Assembly: GCA_004764695.1 (NCBI GenBank)
Contig: SMSO01000032.1
Span: 394,501 to 458,500 of the forward strand
Direction: 5' to 3'
DNA length: 64,000 nt
Source of the DNA: Schizochytrium sp. TIO01
Taxonomy: Eukaryota > Sar > Bigyra > Thraustochytrida > Thraustochytriidae
Position numbers and translations under genes: made by a program. Shown piece after piece: positions 9,703 through 21,500 of this stretch (the first letter of the stretch is position 1; every line of letters begins with the position of its first letter). The notes beneath the pieces are model-generated. The model was not told where the DNA came from and ran no database searches. It saw nothing but the letters and a program-made list of their open reading frames with translations.

Positions 9703-10587
9703 TTATTTAGAAGGTGCTGAAACAACATCTGAGTTCTTATCAGCGGCCTTGCCTCTAGAATTCATGATTTTACGTAGAGTGCCAGGAAAATGTGCCTTGA
9801 GCCATAATGCGAAGAGAGCTTTGCCTTGAGCAATGATGATATACTCTTTCCCTCGCTTAATTTCATCGAGTGCACGATGTGCAAGGTAACTAGGCTCGTA
9901 GCCACTTGCTGTAGTGGCATCAGTTTGCGCATATTCGTTTGTGGCGCTTGTTGTAAGTGCCTTGTTGGACAGGTTTGTTTTTACATAGCCAGGACAAATA
10001 ATATTGACATGGACGTTGCGATGTGCAACCTCAGCACGAAGTGATTCAAAATAGCCATGAATTGCATGTTTTGAAGCGGAATAAGGCGCCCTTTGTGGAA
10101 GGCCCATGAAGCCTTGCACACTACTGACTACCACGAAGCGACCGCCTCCGTTCTCAAAGAAATGGGGCAACATAGCTTTAGTGATGGCGATAGTGCCAAA
10201 AAAGTTGACTTGAAAAAGTCGCTGCTCCACGCTGATGTCAGTCTCTGCGACTGACCCTCGGTTGCTAATACCTGCGCTAAGCACAACAATGTCAATCTTG
10301 CCGAAAGCCGCAATCGCAGCTTGGGCAAATTCAGGGGCCTTCTCCAGGTCAGCACTATCCATAGGTACAGCAGAAATATCTGCACCAGACGCCGCCGGCG
10401 AGCTTTTCAGACGTTGTACAAGAGACTCGAGGACCTCAGCTCTACGAGCAGAGACGACCACCTTAGCGCCCCTGCGGTAGTATTCCTCCGCGAGGGCCTC
10501 GCCAATTCCAGAGCTAGCACCAATCACCCACACAGTCTTGCCAGAAAATTCATTCGCAGAAACTCCAGAACTGAAGAAACTACCCAT
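9703..10587 (-). CDS. Short-chain dehydrogenase/reductase (DHRS7-like)
   Basis: The 294-residue protein is a classical SDR. The Rossmann glycine motif is GASSGIG (about 23-29). SARR at the end of the second strand suggests NADP(H) preference through its two arginines. LSAGIS stands in for the NNAG motif. Asn is present in FQVNFFG, the catalytic Ser in VVVSSVQG, and Tyr/Lys in APYSASKHA. After the core, NIICPGYVKTNLS is the usual substrate-side loop. A C-terminal hydrophobic patch (ALFALWLKAHFPG) may sit on a membrane, as in DHRS7/7B-type enzymes of the ER or lipid droplets. The N-terminus MGSFFSSG could be a myristoylation site. The substrate cannot be told from sequence; retinoid, steroid or lipid carbonyls are typical for the family. 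The gene is convergent with the kinesin, with a gap of about 210 bases. Confidence 0.85.
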   Translation of the reverse strand: MGSFFSSGVSANEFSGKTVWVIGASSGIGEALAEEYYRRGAKVVVSARRAEVLESLVQRLKSSPAASGADISAVPMDSADLEKAPEFAQAAIAAFGKIDIVVLSAGISNRGSVAETDISVEQRLFQVNFFGTIAITKAMLPHFFENGGGRFVVVSSVQGFMGLPQRAPYSASKHAIHGYFESLRAEVAHRNVHVNIICPGYVKTNLSNKALTTSATNEYAQTDATTASGYEPSYLAHRALDEIKRGKEYIIIAQGKALFALWLKAHFPGTLRKIMNSRGKAADKNSDVVSAPSK

Positions 10588-11509
10588 GGTTGAGACTGCA
10601 GAAGAACAATATGCTTCTGTCGACTCAGACGCGTAAATCTGCAGAAACGAGCTAGCTCGCTGTTTACTATTTCTTCAAAGGAGGGATCTGTACTTCACGA
10701 ACTCGAAATCGAACTCTGTCCTTGACGACAAAGATCTATTTTATCATAAACCCACTGTCCGTCGAGAAGCTCCTGAGAAGTTTTGCCTAGCCCGTGTTGG
10801 ACTCTTTGTTCCTGCAATCTATGAGCTCGGAGAACGCCAAGGACGCCTTGAGTTGCAGGATTGCCAAAAGTTTGGTGACTATCTATATGATGGATCGATA
10901 GATCATACTAGGCCCTACTACTCTGATTATTAGGCCTAGTGTGAATATGCGATTTTTAATAAAAACAATTAGTCAGAACGCCTACGAAGGCCACCTTAGA
11001 AATTGCTCCTGTTAGAGAGGCACAAACAATATCTAAATTTGCTTCTCACCATTTCATTTAAAAAAAAACTATTATGTAAGGAGAGGGCCAGAAAAAGCAG
11101 GAATTTTATCCAAGAAGAGTACAAGAAGGCGATGTTTGAACAAATGTGAAAGAATTTTGAAGATCTTAGAAGTTTACTACATTATAGGTATGGGTTTGTG
11201 TGTGTGCCTGAATAACCTTGTGGAGAAAAGCAGTGTAGCGAAGTTTTTCTCATAGTAGCACCTGGCAACATGCGTTTTCCATATGCTGTACAATGACCAG
11301 AATTGAGGTCGAATATGTTATCTAACAAAGCAGAAGTGTTTTCCCTTCAAGAGTTTTTGGACAATTTCGAGTTGTTTAAATCACACACAAGTGAAATGAG
11401 GCCCAACAGGCTTATCGCCGTAGGGCCCTCGCCGAGGCAAGTGATTCTCTAGAGGCCACCGATCGTGGACAAAATAGAGAAATGAATCCAATTTGGTTCT
11501 CAAAGCAAT
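10588..11509. other. Spacer between dehydrogenase and Hsp78
   Basis: No coding region is supported. A CCTACTACTCTGATTATTAGGCCTAG tract is present at about 10910-10940, about 330 bases upstream of the dehydrogenase ATG. AT-rich sequence after 11050 is presumably the 3' region of the Hsp78 gene. Confidence 0.5.
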
Positions 11510-13927
11510 TTAGTTCTCAACCTTTTCACCGACAACCTCAACCTCAATGTCAAGGCCAGAGCCATCAGCGGCCGGTGAGATGGTAATGTGGGAAGCATCG
11601 AGAATGTCGCCCTTGAGAAGCTTCGTAGCAAGCGGGGAAAGGAGCTTGCGCTGGATCACACGACGTAAGGGACGCGCACCGTACGCTGGGTCGTAAGAAG
11701 CCTCAGCGAGCCAGTCCACAGCACCAGGGGCAACCTCGAGCTCGATGTTCCGGTCATCCTTGAGACGCTTCTTAATCTCGTCAAGCTGGATCTCCACAAT
11801 ACGGTCCATATCCTCACGACGCAAACGGTTGAAGATGGAGATCTCATCCACACGGTTGAGCAACTCCGGAGAGAAGAAGGCACGCACGCGTTCCATCACG
11901 AGCTCACGAACGGCCTCATCCTGTGCAGTAGCAGTGTTCGAGGCAAGGACATCGCTACCAAGATTTGAGGTCATGATGACAATAGTGTTACGGAAATCAA
12001 CGGTGCGACCGTGGGAGTCGGTAAGGCGTCCTTCATCAAAAAGCTGGAGGAGAATGTTGGAGACATCGCGGTGAGCCTTCTCAAACTCGTCAAGAAGAAT
12101 GATCTGGTACGGCTTACGACGAACTGCCTCAGTCAAAGTGCCACCTTCCTCGTAGCCAACATAGCCGGGGGGAGCACCAATGAGACGCGAGACGGAGTGC
12201 TTTTCCATGTACTCGGACATGTCGATACGGCAAATTGCGGACTCGTCATCAAAGAGAGATTGAGCGAGAGCCTTCACAGACTCGGTCTTACCGACACCAG
12301 TGGGTCCCAAGAAGAGAAAGACTCCCTGAGGTCTGCTGTGACCATGAAGACCAGCACGGCTCTGGCGAATGCAGTCTGCAACAGCATCGATAGCCTCGTC
12401 TTGACCTACAATACGCTTGCGGAGGGTCTCGTCAAGGTGCAAGAGCTTTTCGCGCTCACCGTGCATCAAGGAAGCAATGGGAATGCCAGTAGCGTGGGCC
12501 ACAACCTGAGTAATAAGGTCGCGTGTGACCGAATCCTCGAGCATGTTAGAGGACGAGGCAGCATTTTCAACCTCGGCAGAGTCCTCACGCGCAGCCTTGG
12601 CCTCGAGGTCTGGGATAATGCTGAAGCGGAGCTCACCTGCACGCTCAAAGTTGCCCTGCTTCTGGGCACGCTGGAGCTCGAGTTTGGCCTCTTCAAGACG
12701 AGACTTGGCGCCCTTGACTTCCTCGAGGCGGTTCTTCTCGCTCTGCCACTCATCACTGAGTTTCTTAAGCTCCTCTTCCATCTTGTCAACGTCAACCTGA
12801 ATCTTCTTGCGGCGATCGACTGAACCTGGGTCGGTCTCCTTCTTGAGAGCCTCGAGCTCAATACGCTTAGTGACAATGTCGCGCTCGAGCTTCCAGATGG
12901 GCTCAGGCTTAGACTCTTGCTGCATTCGCAAGCGACTGGCAGCCTCGTCGACAAGATCAATAGCCTTGTCAGGCATCTTGCGATCAGTCAAGTACCGATC
13001 GGCGAGAGTTGCTGCAGCCACGAGGGCCTCATCCTTAATGGTAACACCATGATGGATTTCGTACTTCTCCTTGAGGCCTCGAAGAATGGAAATAGTATCC
13101 TCCACGTTGGGCTCATCGACCAGCACAGGTTGGAAGCGGCGAGCAAGAGCAGCATCCTTCTCCACATACTGGCGGTACTCATCAAGGGTGGTGGCTCCAA
13201 TGCATCGGAGCTCGCCACGGGCAAGAGCAGGCTTGAGGATATTTGCAGCACTGACGGAGCCGTCTCCACCACCTGCACCCATGAGCATGTGGAGCTCATC
13301 AATGAAGAGGATGACCTTACCATCGCTCTCCTCGACGTCCTTCAGCACAGACTTGAGACGCTCCTCGAACTCACCTCTAAACTTAGCACCTGCCACGAGT
13401 GCCGCAAGGTCAAGAGAGACCACACGTTTGTCTTTAAGAGATTCAGGAACCTCTCCAGAGTAAATACGTTGAGCCACAAGTTCTGCTACAGCTGTTTTAC
13501 CCGTACCAGGGTTACCAATAAGCACAGGGTTGTTCTTGGTGCGCCTTGAGATGACTTGGATTACACGACGCAATTCGGCCTCACGACCAATCACCGGGTC
13601 CAGCTTGCCCTCCTTGGCACGTTCCGTAAGATCCACACCGTACTTTTTCAAGTTCTCTCCTTTGGGGGCAGCTCCAGGAGCCACCCATGGCTGCGATGGC
13701 GGTCCTCCGTGTTGCCAACGCCTCTGTTGGAGATGCGAAGAGTTTTTAGAGTTCGTCAACGCCGAGTTAAGCGAGCCTCCAAGTTGCTGTGTCATTGCTG
13801 CCATTGCAAATCTCGAGCGGGAGATCTGCGCAGGTGAGTTGTTCGCGAGCACCGATAGGTCACGACGCGTTGCCATGCGAGCCATCCGCGCAGGCCCTTC
13901 CGCACGACGAGCGGCGAATCTGAACAT
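11510..13927 (-). CDS. HSP78: Mitochondrial ClpB-type disaggregase (Hsp78)
   Basis: The 805-residue AAA+ chaperone opens with a ~90-residue Arg/Ser/Ala-rich presequence ([19 protein letters not shown]) and goes straight into NBD1 ([20 protein letters not shown]). The Clp N-domain is absent, as in yeast Hsp78. NBD1 has Walker A GNPGTGKT and Walker [17 protein letters not shown] coiled-coil middle domain lies at about 360-490. NBD2 has Walker A GPTGVGKT, Walker [12 protein letters not shown], pore loop [11 protein letters not shown], and the sensor-2 region [11 protein letters not shown]. The first pore loop reads [12 protein letters not shown], with Phe where ClpB normally has Tyr. The protein would act in the mitochondrial matrix with Hsp70 (Ssc1-type) to recover aggregated proteins. 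A 270-codon antisense frame inside the gene is a codon-bias shadow. Confidence 0.95.
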   Translation of the reverse strand: MFRFAARRAEGPARMARMATRRDLSVLANNSPAQISRSRFAMAAMTQQLGGSLNSALTNSKNSSHLQQRRWQHGGPPSQPWVAPGAAPKGENLKKYGVDLTERAKEGKLDPVIGREAELRRVIQVISRRTKNNPVLIGNPGTGKTAVAELVAQRIYSGEVPESLKDKRVVSLDLAALVAGAKFRGEFEERLKSVLKDVEESDGKVILFIDELHMLMGAGGGDGSVSAANILKPALARGELRCIGATTLDEYRQYVEKDAALARRFQPVLVDEPNVEDTISILRGLKEKYEIHHGVTIKDEALVAAATLADRYLTDRKMPDKAIDLVDEAASRLRMQQESKPEPIWKLERDIVTKRIELEALKKETDPGSVDRRKKIQVDVDKMEEELKKLSDEWQSEKNRLEEVKGAKSRLEEAKLELQRAQKQGNFERAGELRFSIIPDLEAKAAREDSAEVENAASSSNMLEDSVTRDLITQVVAHATGIPIASLMHGEREKLLHLDETLRKRIVGQDEAIDAVADCIRQSRAGLHGHSRPQGVFLFLGPTGVGKTESVKALAQSLFDDESAICRIDMSEYMEKHSVSRLIGAPPGYVGYEEGGTLTEAVRRKPYQIILLDEFEKAHRDVSNILLQLFDEGRLTDSHGRTVDFRNTIVIMTSNLGSDVLASNTATAQDEAVRELVMERVRAFFSPELLNRVDEISIFNRLRREDMDRIVEIQLDEIKKRLKDDRNIELEVAPGAVDWLAEASYDPAYGARPLRRVIQRKLLSPLATKLLKGDILDASHITISPAADGSGLDIEVEVVGEKVEN

Positions 13928-16808
13928 GATTCCCCACGAAGATATCTATGTACTTTGCTAACCTAGAGGTAAATTATTACCGAAAAGCCTGCAGCCACTG
14001 CAGACAAAAACAACCGACCGGTCAGTCGATCGACGACAATCAACGTTTCCTAAGCGTGTCCGCGATGCAGTCGCAGACGAGGCCTCTCTCGCAATTGCTC
14101 GCGCTTTGCGGAGCGTTCTATTCGGGTTTTGCTGCTGCCGCTGCTGTCCTTGCGATTCCTCTTCTCTGGTCCTTCTACTGCCTCTTGGTAATTCCTACTA
14201 ATGCCCTCCAAAGTTCAACTTCAAGGACTTCTACCTGGGTCTTAGGCGGTCCTAGGCTTTTCCTGATTTTATTTCTTCTTCAAAGTTGTCTCTTGAAAAC
14301 TTAAATTTGCGCGAACTATTCATAATGATAATATGACTTTTGAAGGGAAAGTTTTTTTTTAGTTTTTTTTTCCTCGGCCTTTTCTGGATCTTCTGGATTG
14401 TTCCCTGTGTGGATCTCAGTGGATACAGTGTCATACTCTGACACACGAGACAAGAACATTCCAGAAATACTGGTTATCTGAAGGGTGTACGCGGGTCCGG
14501 TATTACGGCCCTGGTTCAAAGGCTTGCCATGATTCACGGCGATGACGGATTTGCAGAACTTGAAGGCGAGTGGGTTATTTGAGAGAACCAGCACAGCGGA
14601 CGTCGTTCTGGAATTCGGCGAGGTCAGCCTTGCTCTCTAAGCATATGCATGCCACCAGCAGCATTGTTGCGGCTCGCAGCCGAGACCGTACTTGCTCTGC
14701 CAGAGATCTCAAAGATGACTTGTTTTGAGGGGATCTCAGATCTTCAAGTCGATGAACTTTTTTCTTTTTCAGTAAGATAATTAATTTATTTCTTTCTTTC
14801 TTTCTTTCTTTTTCTGTCTGCTTAGTCAGAATTAAAGAGAGAGATCGATATTTTGTTACTTATCTTCTCAGTCTTCTCTCGAGTACTTCTGTGGGACGCG
14901 CAAAGGACGCTCGACAGCGCATTCTTTGGACTCAATGCCGTTTCTGCAGGTTCCTCTTGTTCTGGACGAAGCGCCGCCGACTCGGCCTCAGCCTGCTAAC
15001 TTGACTTGGCGGGCTTGCCAGCTTGAAGTTTGCGAGGTCTTAATTCTGCTCTTCTTCGCGCGGTCGCGGGTGACCTTCGGAGGAGACCAAAGGATGACGC
15101 AGGAATAGGAATTGTCGAGAACTGCAGTGCTCGCTCGCTTTCACGCGAGGTGAGGCCTGATTTACAGGCTAGAGATAATGACAAAGAAATGACGTCTATC
15201 GCGTGGCTGCTTGCTCTGCTCAGTGAGCGGTGGTGCCTGCTCGCCTCCAGCTTGTGGCGAAGCTAGACGTTGTGCTGGTGGTGACAGGAACTTTGCTGCT
15301 TGCTGAGGGGGATTCTGATGCTCGCTCGTACAGGAACTCTGAAGGGTCCAAAGCTGACGTTGTGCTCTTGAGCTTCCGTCGAAGAACCGTGTGGGACGCG
15401 CTCAGCTTCTACGCCGACCAGCAGCTGTAGTGAAGAATGGCTCCAGAAGGACGGCGCCGGGACGATTTCTCCGGAGCTCGCGAAGATCCACAGCGCAGCG
15501 TTGACCTTCGTGACAACGTGACAGACAAGCGAGCTTTCTAGCTATCGAGCCTCCGACTTGGAGCAGGATCTCTTCTTGCTGCACGCCCCTGGCATTCGCA
15601 GGACCGTGAGCTGTGCGCTACTGAGTACGGTTGATCAAGACTGCCTGGGAGGTGTTTATATCATTTTAGGTACCTCGTTTTATTGTGCTTGGCCAAGCTA
15701 TTTGTGTTATCATTTATGTTTATAGTAAATGGAGACCCATATCGTGCTTAATAAAGACCCAAGGGAAAATTAATTCCAATGTTGCATAACGATGATCAAC
15801 TGCATTTGAAGGGCCATTTTTTCTCTTGCTATCATAAGCGGGGTGGCTTTATCGGGAGCGAGGGGAAAGGGGGATGCCTCAATGCTTTGAATATCCTTGC
15901 ACGACGTGAGCCAGTTCTGCATCCATACAATATCTGTAATTGCTACTGTTACTTGAGGACAAAGGCCTTCGCTCGCCTAGGACATGAGGTACATATTACG
16001 AATTTTGTTAACAGCCTCCTTTATTCTTGACTAGTGTTGTTCTTTATTTCAAGAGTCTGGCAAATCTATGCGATAGCAAAATAGCAAGTGCATCACAAAT
16101 GGCCGATGAGCTCATTTAACGTGATCAGATGAAAATTGTGTGCTGAGAACAATAAACCCCACGTTCTACAATTTTAATTCACTCTTCCCAACGCATCAAG
16201 TTCAAACTCCAACCAACGATGGTCTATCCAAAACGGTGTTAACGTCGCCATTCGAGACAACAGCTATGCAGGTAGATATAGCATAGTCATTGGGTTTCTC
16301 TCTTAAACCGTCAGAGGTCATTAATGACGCTTAGATAGCTTTCAACAAAGTCTCGGCAACAAAATACGAAAACTTCCATCACGACAAGAAAGCCAACAAG
16401 TTACGAAGATAAACTTAATTTGCAAAATTATGATCAGCTGAGAATTCTTTTTTAGCACTTTCTTTCCCTTTTCTCCAAAAGAGCAGAACATGTTAACTCT
16501 GACATTTGAACCGAATTGTAAAAAAGGATTCTTCGTGCCGAGTGGCCAAACAAGGACACTAAAAAAGCTATGCAAATACATACTTGAAGTTAAGTAAGAC
16601 TATATTCCGCGAGCATCACTTCACTGCGGCCTAATATAGAACAACGTAGAAGAGTACATGGACGAAATCAAAGGTTATTTTAAATCTATAATTCACATAT
16701 TATATTTGTCAACATTTTGTCAGAATACTTTTATAGGTAGGCGTATACTACTTCGCTTACAAAGTCCATATCTATGTTTCATGGCAGATAGTACTAACTA
16801 TGCATATT
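13928..16808. other. Gene-poor stretch with a GC-rich block
   Basis: No gene is supported over 2.9 kb. A (TTTC)n run lies at 14788-14816. Between about 14880 and 15600 the base composition shifts to GC-rich, and three same-strand frames overlap end to end (ATG 14935 to stop 15108; about 15030-15266; about 15230-15430), which may be a decayed or frameshifted gene. The remainder, about 15650-16800, is AT-rich with nothing visible. Confidence 0.45.
14788..14816. repeat. (TTTC)n microsatellite
   Basis: Seven near-perfect TTTC units lie in the spacer upstream of the GC-rich block. The opposite-phase (GAAA)n repeats appear at 46.6 and 47.0 kb. Confidence 0.8.
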
Positions 16809-18536
16809 TCAACGACGACGCCTTAGAATAGCCTCGACGCGGCGTTTGTCCTCGCCAGAGCCACCGCAGCCGTCGAGGTGGATCGCCTGCAAGCTCGCAT
16901 ACTGTGCAAAGTCAGCAAGCTTAGAAATACCAGATGCTGTAATGCCTCGGTTACGGCTGAGATCCAGCTCCTTCAATGTGTTGTTGTTTTCTAGAGCGCT
17001 AATCAAAGACAACACACCTGAGTTACCGATAGCATTCTTGCACATTCTCAGTTCCTTGAGCCCCGATGAAGTATTATCTCCAAGGCTTTCGACGAGTGTT
17101 TCGAGATGCTCATCGCTAATGTGGTTGAATGAAATGTCCAAAGACTCAACGTGCGATTGCGATGCCAAAAGGTTCGCTACGGCAGCTACTTTCCCATGGT
17201 CATCGCCGAGTTTGATGCCTTCAAAGCAAACCTGACGCACTGACGGAGTCTGGCAAATGACTTTGCATAGCACAGAGAGTTCTTCTGCACTCACGATGCA
17301 AGAGTCGCACAGATCAATGCGTTCACACCCAGCCTCTACTGAGCGAATAGCATCATCTAGAAGGGAGGTACTTGTCGGCTCTACATATTTCATGTGTGAG
17401 GCTGAAGAAGAGCTCGATTGGGAAAGCGATGCAGATGCACCTGAGCTGCGACGCAGGCGTGAAAAGGCGGGCATCGAAAGTCTCTTGAGAGACCTGTGCT
17501 TTACCTCTGATTTGTGTTGCTCTTGGCATTCTCCGCCGTGCAGAGGGAACTGCTCACCATGCGCCGAAACTCCAGGGATAAGACCTGCATCCTCCATCTC
17601 TTGCAAGCTCAAGACAGAAGCTCCGGAGGACGATTCTGCCTTTGAGCAAGCTGTTCCTCGCCTTTGTGGTGCATCGCTATCTGAGGGAGATTTGATAGAC
17701 TTACGGCGCAGGCTAAACCTCTGTGACAAGGACTTGCGAGAGGAGGTGCGCGCATAATGCTCGCCATGAGCAGGTACACCCGGAACGAGGCCACTGTCTT
17801 GCATTTCTTGCCAGCTCATTTCCCCGCTGGAGTGTGCTGTGCTCGTTCTACGACGACGAGGGACATCTTCGTCACGATCTTCTTCATCGTCTGCATCAAC
17901 ATCCTTTTCGACGACGAACACGGGATCTTGCACCTTCTCGCGGCCTTCTTCAGAGTCTACGGCAGGAGTGGGAAGTCTGCTTAGTCTCGCACTCCGACGC
18001 TTCGATCGAGAAACTCGACGTGAATCTGTGATGCGACTCGGCTGGCGGCTGGTGAGACTGCTGTTCAAGCACAACTCTGTCTCAGAGTCTGACTGGTGAT
18101 GGTTATCGTAGAGCCCGCTGTACAATGAGTGACTGTGAGAGTGCTTGGATGTGATGCTTTCAAGATCGTCATCCATAATGTTTTGTCTTGCACCGCGAGA
18201 CCCGCGAGAAGTTACGGAACCGTCGCTTTCATATGCACCACTGTCATATCCAAAACCTCTGGCTTCATTGTTTTGGCGAATTGTACCATGTGAACGCGAA
18301 ATTCGGAGAGCACGGGAGCGGTTTGCGGTCTGTACAGGACTGAGGGCAGCCTTAAGATCTGCTTCAATATCAGAGAAGTCTTCTCGGTCACTCAAATCGC
18401 TGCCGAATTCCTCAGCAGCAGGGTCACGAAGACGCTTGACAAGGTCTCTGTGAGAGTGAGAGATGTGACTCGGTTGTCCATTGTGAACAGAGTTTTCTTC
18501 GCCACGGTGGCGCCGTTGGGTTGTTCGGACAGGCAT
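16809..18536 (-). CDS. Ser/Arg-rich leucine-rich-repeat protein with two internal repeats
   Basis: The ATG at 18536 is the first Met in frame, giving 575 residues. The N-terminal ~350 residues are low-complexity (Ser/Arg/Asp-rich) and probably disordered. They contain two copies of a short motif about 70 residues apart: WQEMQDSGLVPGVPAHGEHY and LQEMEDAGLIPGVSAHGEQF. The C-terminal ~180 residues form RNI-type leucine-rich repeats (LDISFNHISDEHLETLVESL, LRMCKNAIGNSGVLSLISAL, LDLSRNRGITASGISKLADF), ending in a basic RRVEAILRRRR tail. RNI-type LRRs make curved protein-binding surfaces, as in RanGAP and NOD-like proteins. No catalytic domain is visible. Many RS and SR dipeptides suggest phospho-regulation. 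I infer a scaffold or adaptor; no precise family is recognised. Confidence 0.75.
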   Translation of the reverse strand: MPVRTTQRRHRGEENSVHNGQPSHISHSHRDLVKRLRDPAAEEFGSDLSDREDFSDIEADLKAALSPVQTANRSRALRISRSHGTIRQNNEARGFGYDSGAYESDGSVTSRGSRGARQNIMDDDLESITSKHSHSHSLYSGLYDNHHQSDSETELCLNSSLTSRQPSRITDSRRVSRSKRRSARLSRLPTPAVDSEEGREKVQDPVFVVEKDVDADDEEDRDEDVPRRRRTSTAHSSGEMSWQEMQDSGLVPGVPAHGEHYARTSSRKSLSQRFSLRRKSIKSPSDSDAPQRRGTACSKAESSSGASVLSLQEMEDAGLIPGVSAHGEQFPLHGGECQEQHKSEVKHRSLKRLSMPAFSRLRRSSGASASLSQSSSSSASHMKYVEPTSTSLLDDAIRSVEAGCERIDLCDSCIVSAEELSVLCKVICQTPSVRQVCFEGIKLGDDHGKVAAVANLLASQSHVESLDISFNHISDEHLETLVESLGDNTSSGLKELRMCKNAIGNSGVLSLISALENNNTLKELDLSRNRGITASGISKLADFAQYASLQAIHLDGCGGSGEDKRRVEAILRRRR

Positions 18537-21500
18537 CTTAGTGAATGATGTGTGTATAATGTGTAATAGAGCAATTATGTGGACCTCCAATGTTATCTTG
18601 GTGTACACAACGAACTGCCTTTGCTGGAATAGACTTTGTTGCTAGTTCGAGCGCTGCTATGAGTTGAGGTTTTGCTTTGCCCAGCTCAACTGAGATTGCT
18701 CTTGCTTTACCCTGACCCTGTTAAATCCCTACTAATACCGCTTCTGGTTTAAGTTTCTTGGTTTTGGGGTTTATGATCTCTTCCAACTTTAAACATAAAA
18801 GAAAAGTTCATCTGAACTTTGCTAGTATACTAGTAGTAGTCTCAACATATTTCTACAGCTCAAGGAGAAAGAATTTAATTTTTTGTAAGAATAAAAAACA
18901 ATTTATTTTAAAAAAAACGTGCCGTGCTTGAGTTTAATTAAGTTCTATTATACCCCCTATTTCTGAAACTACTATAATTAACTGCTACCCCTTTTCTCAC
19001 CTTCGAATGGCTTAGAGTAAGTTTTGAGCAGGTTATCTGTGACCTCTTTTGGGCCTCCCTTCCCATTGAATGACCCTTTATTCTGCAACCAAGCCCTATT
19101 ATATATGTTTGAGATTTTATAGCGCCTTCTGCAATTTTCTTGGTTAAGCTTTTCTAAAATTTTGAGTATCCTAAACATCAAATGAAGTAGTTTCACGTTT
19201 AGCGAGCAGGCCATCAATCTATAAATATTGGGCTCTTGCCTGTTGTTGCAGTTTGCCAATGGTTGGTTGCTTTAAACCGTAAGAACCCATATCTTACAAA
19301 AATCTGGTGGCAAATAGTAGAAACAAGGAAGCACCACGATGATGGGTGGTAGCACCTCGTCTGGTCAGTTATCTTGGCGAGAAACTGCGATGCGGACGCC
19401 TTTCGAGTGTACTTTGGCGACAAGGCGCTGCTGTGCTGCTCGAAGCTTCTCCAAGCTTTCTACAGTTGCTCGATTGTGGCAGCTCACACCAGCTTTTGAT
19501 GTGAAACTCCAAAGTGCTTCCCATTCTCGCTAGATACATCTTGAGATCCCTCGCGTCCCAAGCAAGCAAGTCTAGACCTAGTCGTTGTGACGCACTAGCT
19601 TGGACATTTTATTCCCACTCCATTGCAGTGCCGTGAGTGTCCTTCATTAGTTCTTCCTCGGACAGAAGCACTACCTACAGCGTTAGGTAGGGTACTAGGG
19701 AACCAGTAAACAATAGATAATAGTGCTTAGCATCATATAATAGTACTACTCGACCAAGGTAATTTCTTTTCTGCGCAGAAATTAAAAAGGGAGGCGAACC
19801 CAACACTGACGGGACCTTTCGCTCCGTTCATTCAGAGAGTGTTGTTACCGTCACCGCTATCATCGCTGCCATCACACCACTGCCAAGTCGTTATCACCAA
19901 GCTTTTATAGGGACTTTGTATTGTCTATAGTCAGCGAGAGATTAAAGTGTAGTGTACTTCAAGTGCAACTCGTTTTCTCACATCTTGTCTCACTTTCCCT
20001 TCTATTTCCTACTTTCGTACTTGGAATGTCTCTATTTTGACTTTGAATAAGTGCGCAAGTTTCAGAGGGCACAACGGCACACAGCATCGGAACGGAGCAC
20101 TCATTTTCGATTGTTCTTTCTACGATAACACCGATACTGATTGCGAACCTGTGAAAAGAAAAAATGGTCCAGAGAGGTAAAGCAGCACACCGTTCTGAGT
20201 AGAAAAAGCTAAAGTTAATAATAAGAACTATGGGAGTACTGGAAAGCTTATAGTACGATCGGAAACTATGAGAAGAGTCTACTAGTATAGACAAGAGTTC
20301 GACACTTAAAAAAGTTACCATTGAGCAGTATGAGAGTCGCAAATATATAAGAAAGGCGTCGCTCAAAAAAATGCGTATCAATGGGCTGGAAAGGAGGTAC
20401 ACTATCTAAAATGAAAATAAACTCTAGCGTCACAATGAGGAGGCATGGCGTTGCGAAATCCTTGCAGGATCTTATTGATGAACAATCAGAACTATATTTG
20501 AAATGAGTGGTTTGTCGATGTCTTGTTGTTCACTTCATGGAATCGTTTCATAGAATTAAATAAATAAAATGAAATGTGGAATATCGAAACGAGAAATCTA
20601 GATAAGAATTAAGTCAAGCCGTCCGCCGTAATTACAATTCAAGCAAACCCGCATGGATGGACGCTGTCTTTAAAATGCACTCGAAATACTCAACCTGGAC
20701 GCGCAATTGAAGCTGCAATCATGATGACTTTTCCTCGGAACATCACGGGAAACGTAAATTACGGTAAGATATACTCAAAATACAACTTGCTTCTGTTCGA
20801 AGGAAACTCAATAGTTATCCGTACAATTTTCCGACTAGAAAACTCGCCTTCTGTAACAAATAAAGTCTTGTTCAATCACCCAAGTTCATCTTAAGATATG
20901 AGACTACTAGTAATCTTGAACTGGCCGCTCTAGGAAGCCAATTCTCTCATAGCCATAGGTACCTATCAGTTAGATAATATATAAATTTATAAAGAAAAAA
21001 GTAATAGTACACACAAGGGACGCCTCGCCAGGCAACGGAAGAAGTTTGATAGTTTTGTCCAAGGAACCTTTCACGAGATCCAATTGAATGGTTACGATGC
21101 TGCAACTTACATCTAAATCTCAACTGAAGATCGTGCGGGTATGCAGTAGTTGCTTTTAGGTATTCCTGCGTCCTCACGCAAACTTGGCTGATTTCAAAAG
21201 GGACAAACGATAAATAAATAAATAGATATCGTGCTCACCCAATTTATATGGGTGGCACATGATAGAGGTAGTTTATTATACTGCTTTGTAGCCTGCAGCT
21301 GATGCATTGATACAGTGTTAGCGCAATTCAACTGGGCAATCACTTACTTCAGATGTACTATATCGGAATCGGAGTCCTTTGATACTTTCGTATCGCGTGC
21401 AGCTTCCAATTGACTCGCACTTTTTTTCTCTCTGTTTTCCTCTCCTTTCTTTGATCATCATAGCGTTTGAGCATCGTCACTGTGCAAAGTTTCTGACGGA

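Noticed and set aside
12011-12823. 270-codon plus-strand frame inside Hsp78
   Set aside because: Antisense shadow created by codon bias of the disaggregase gene. No recognisable protein.
19959-20402. 147-codon minus-strand frame in the gene desert
   Set aside because: Ser/Leu/Cys-rich, no domain, no supporting context.
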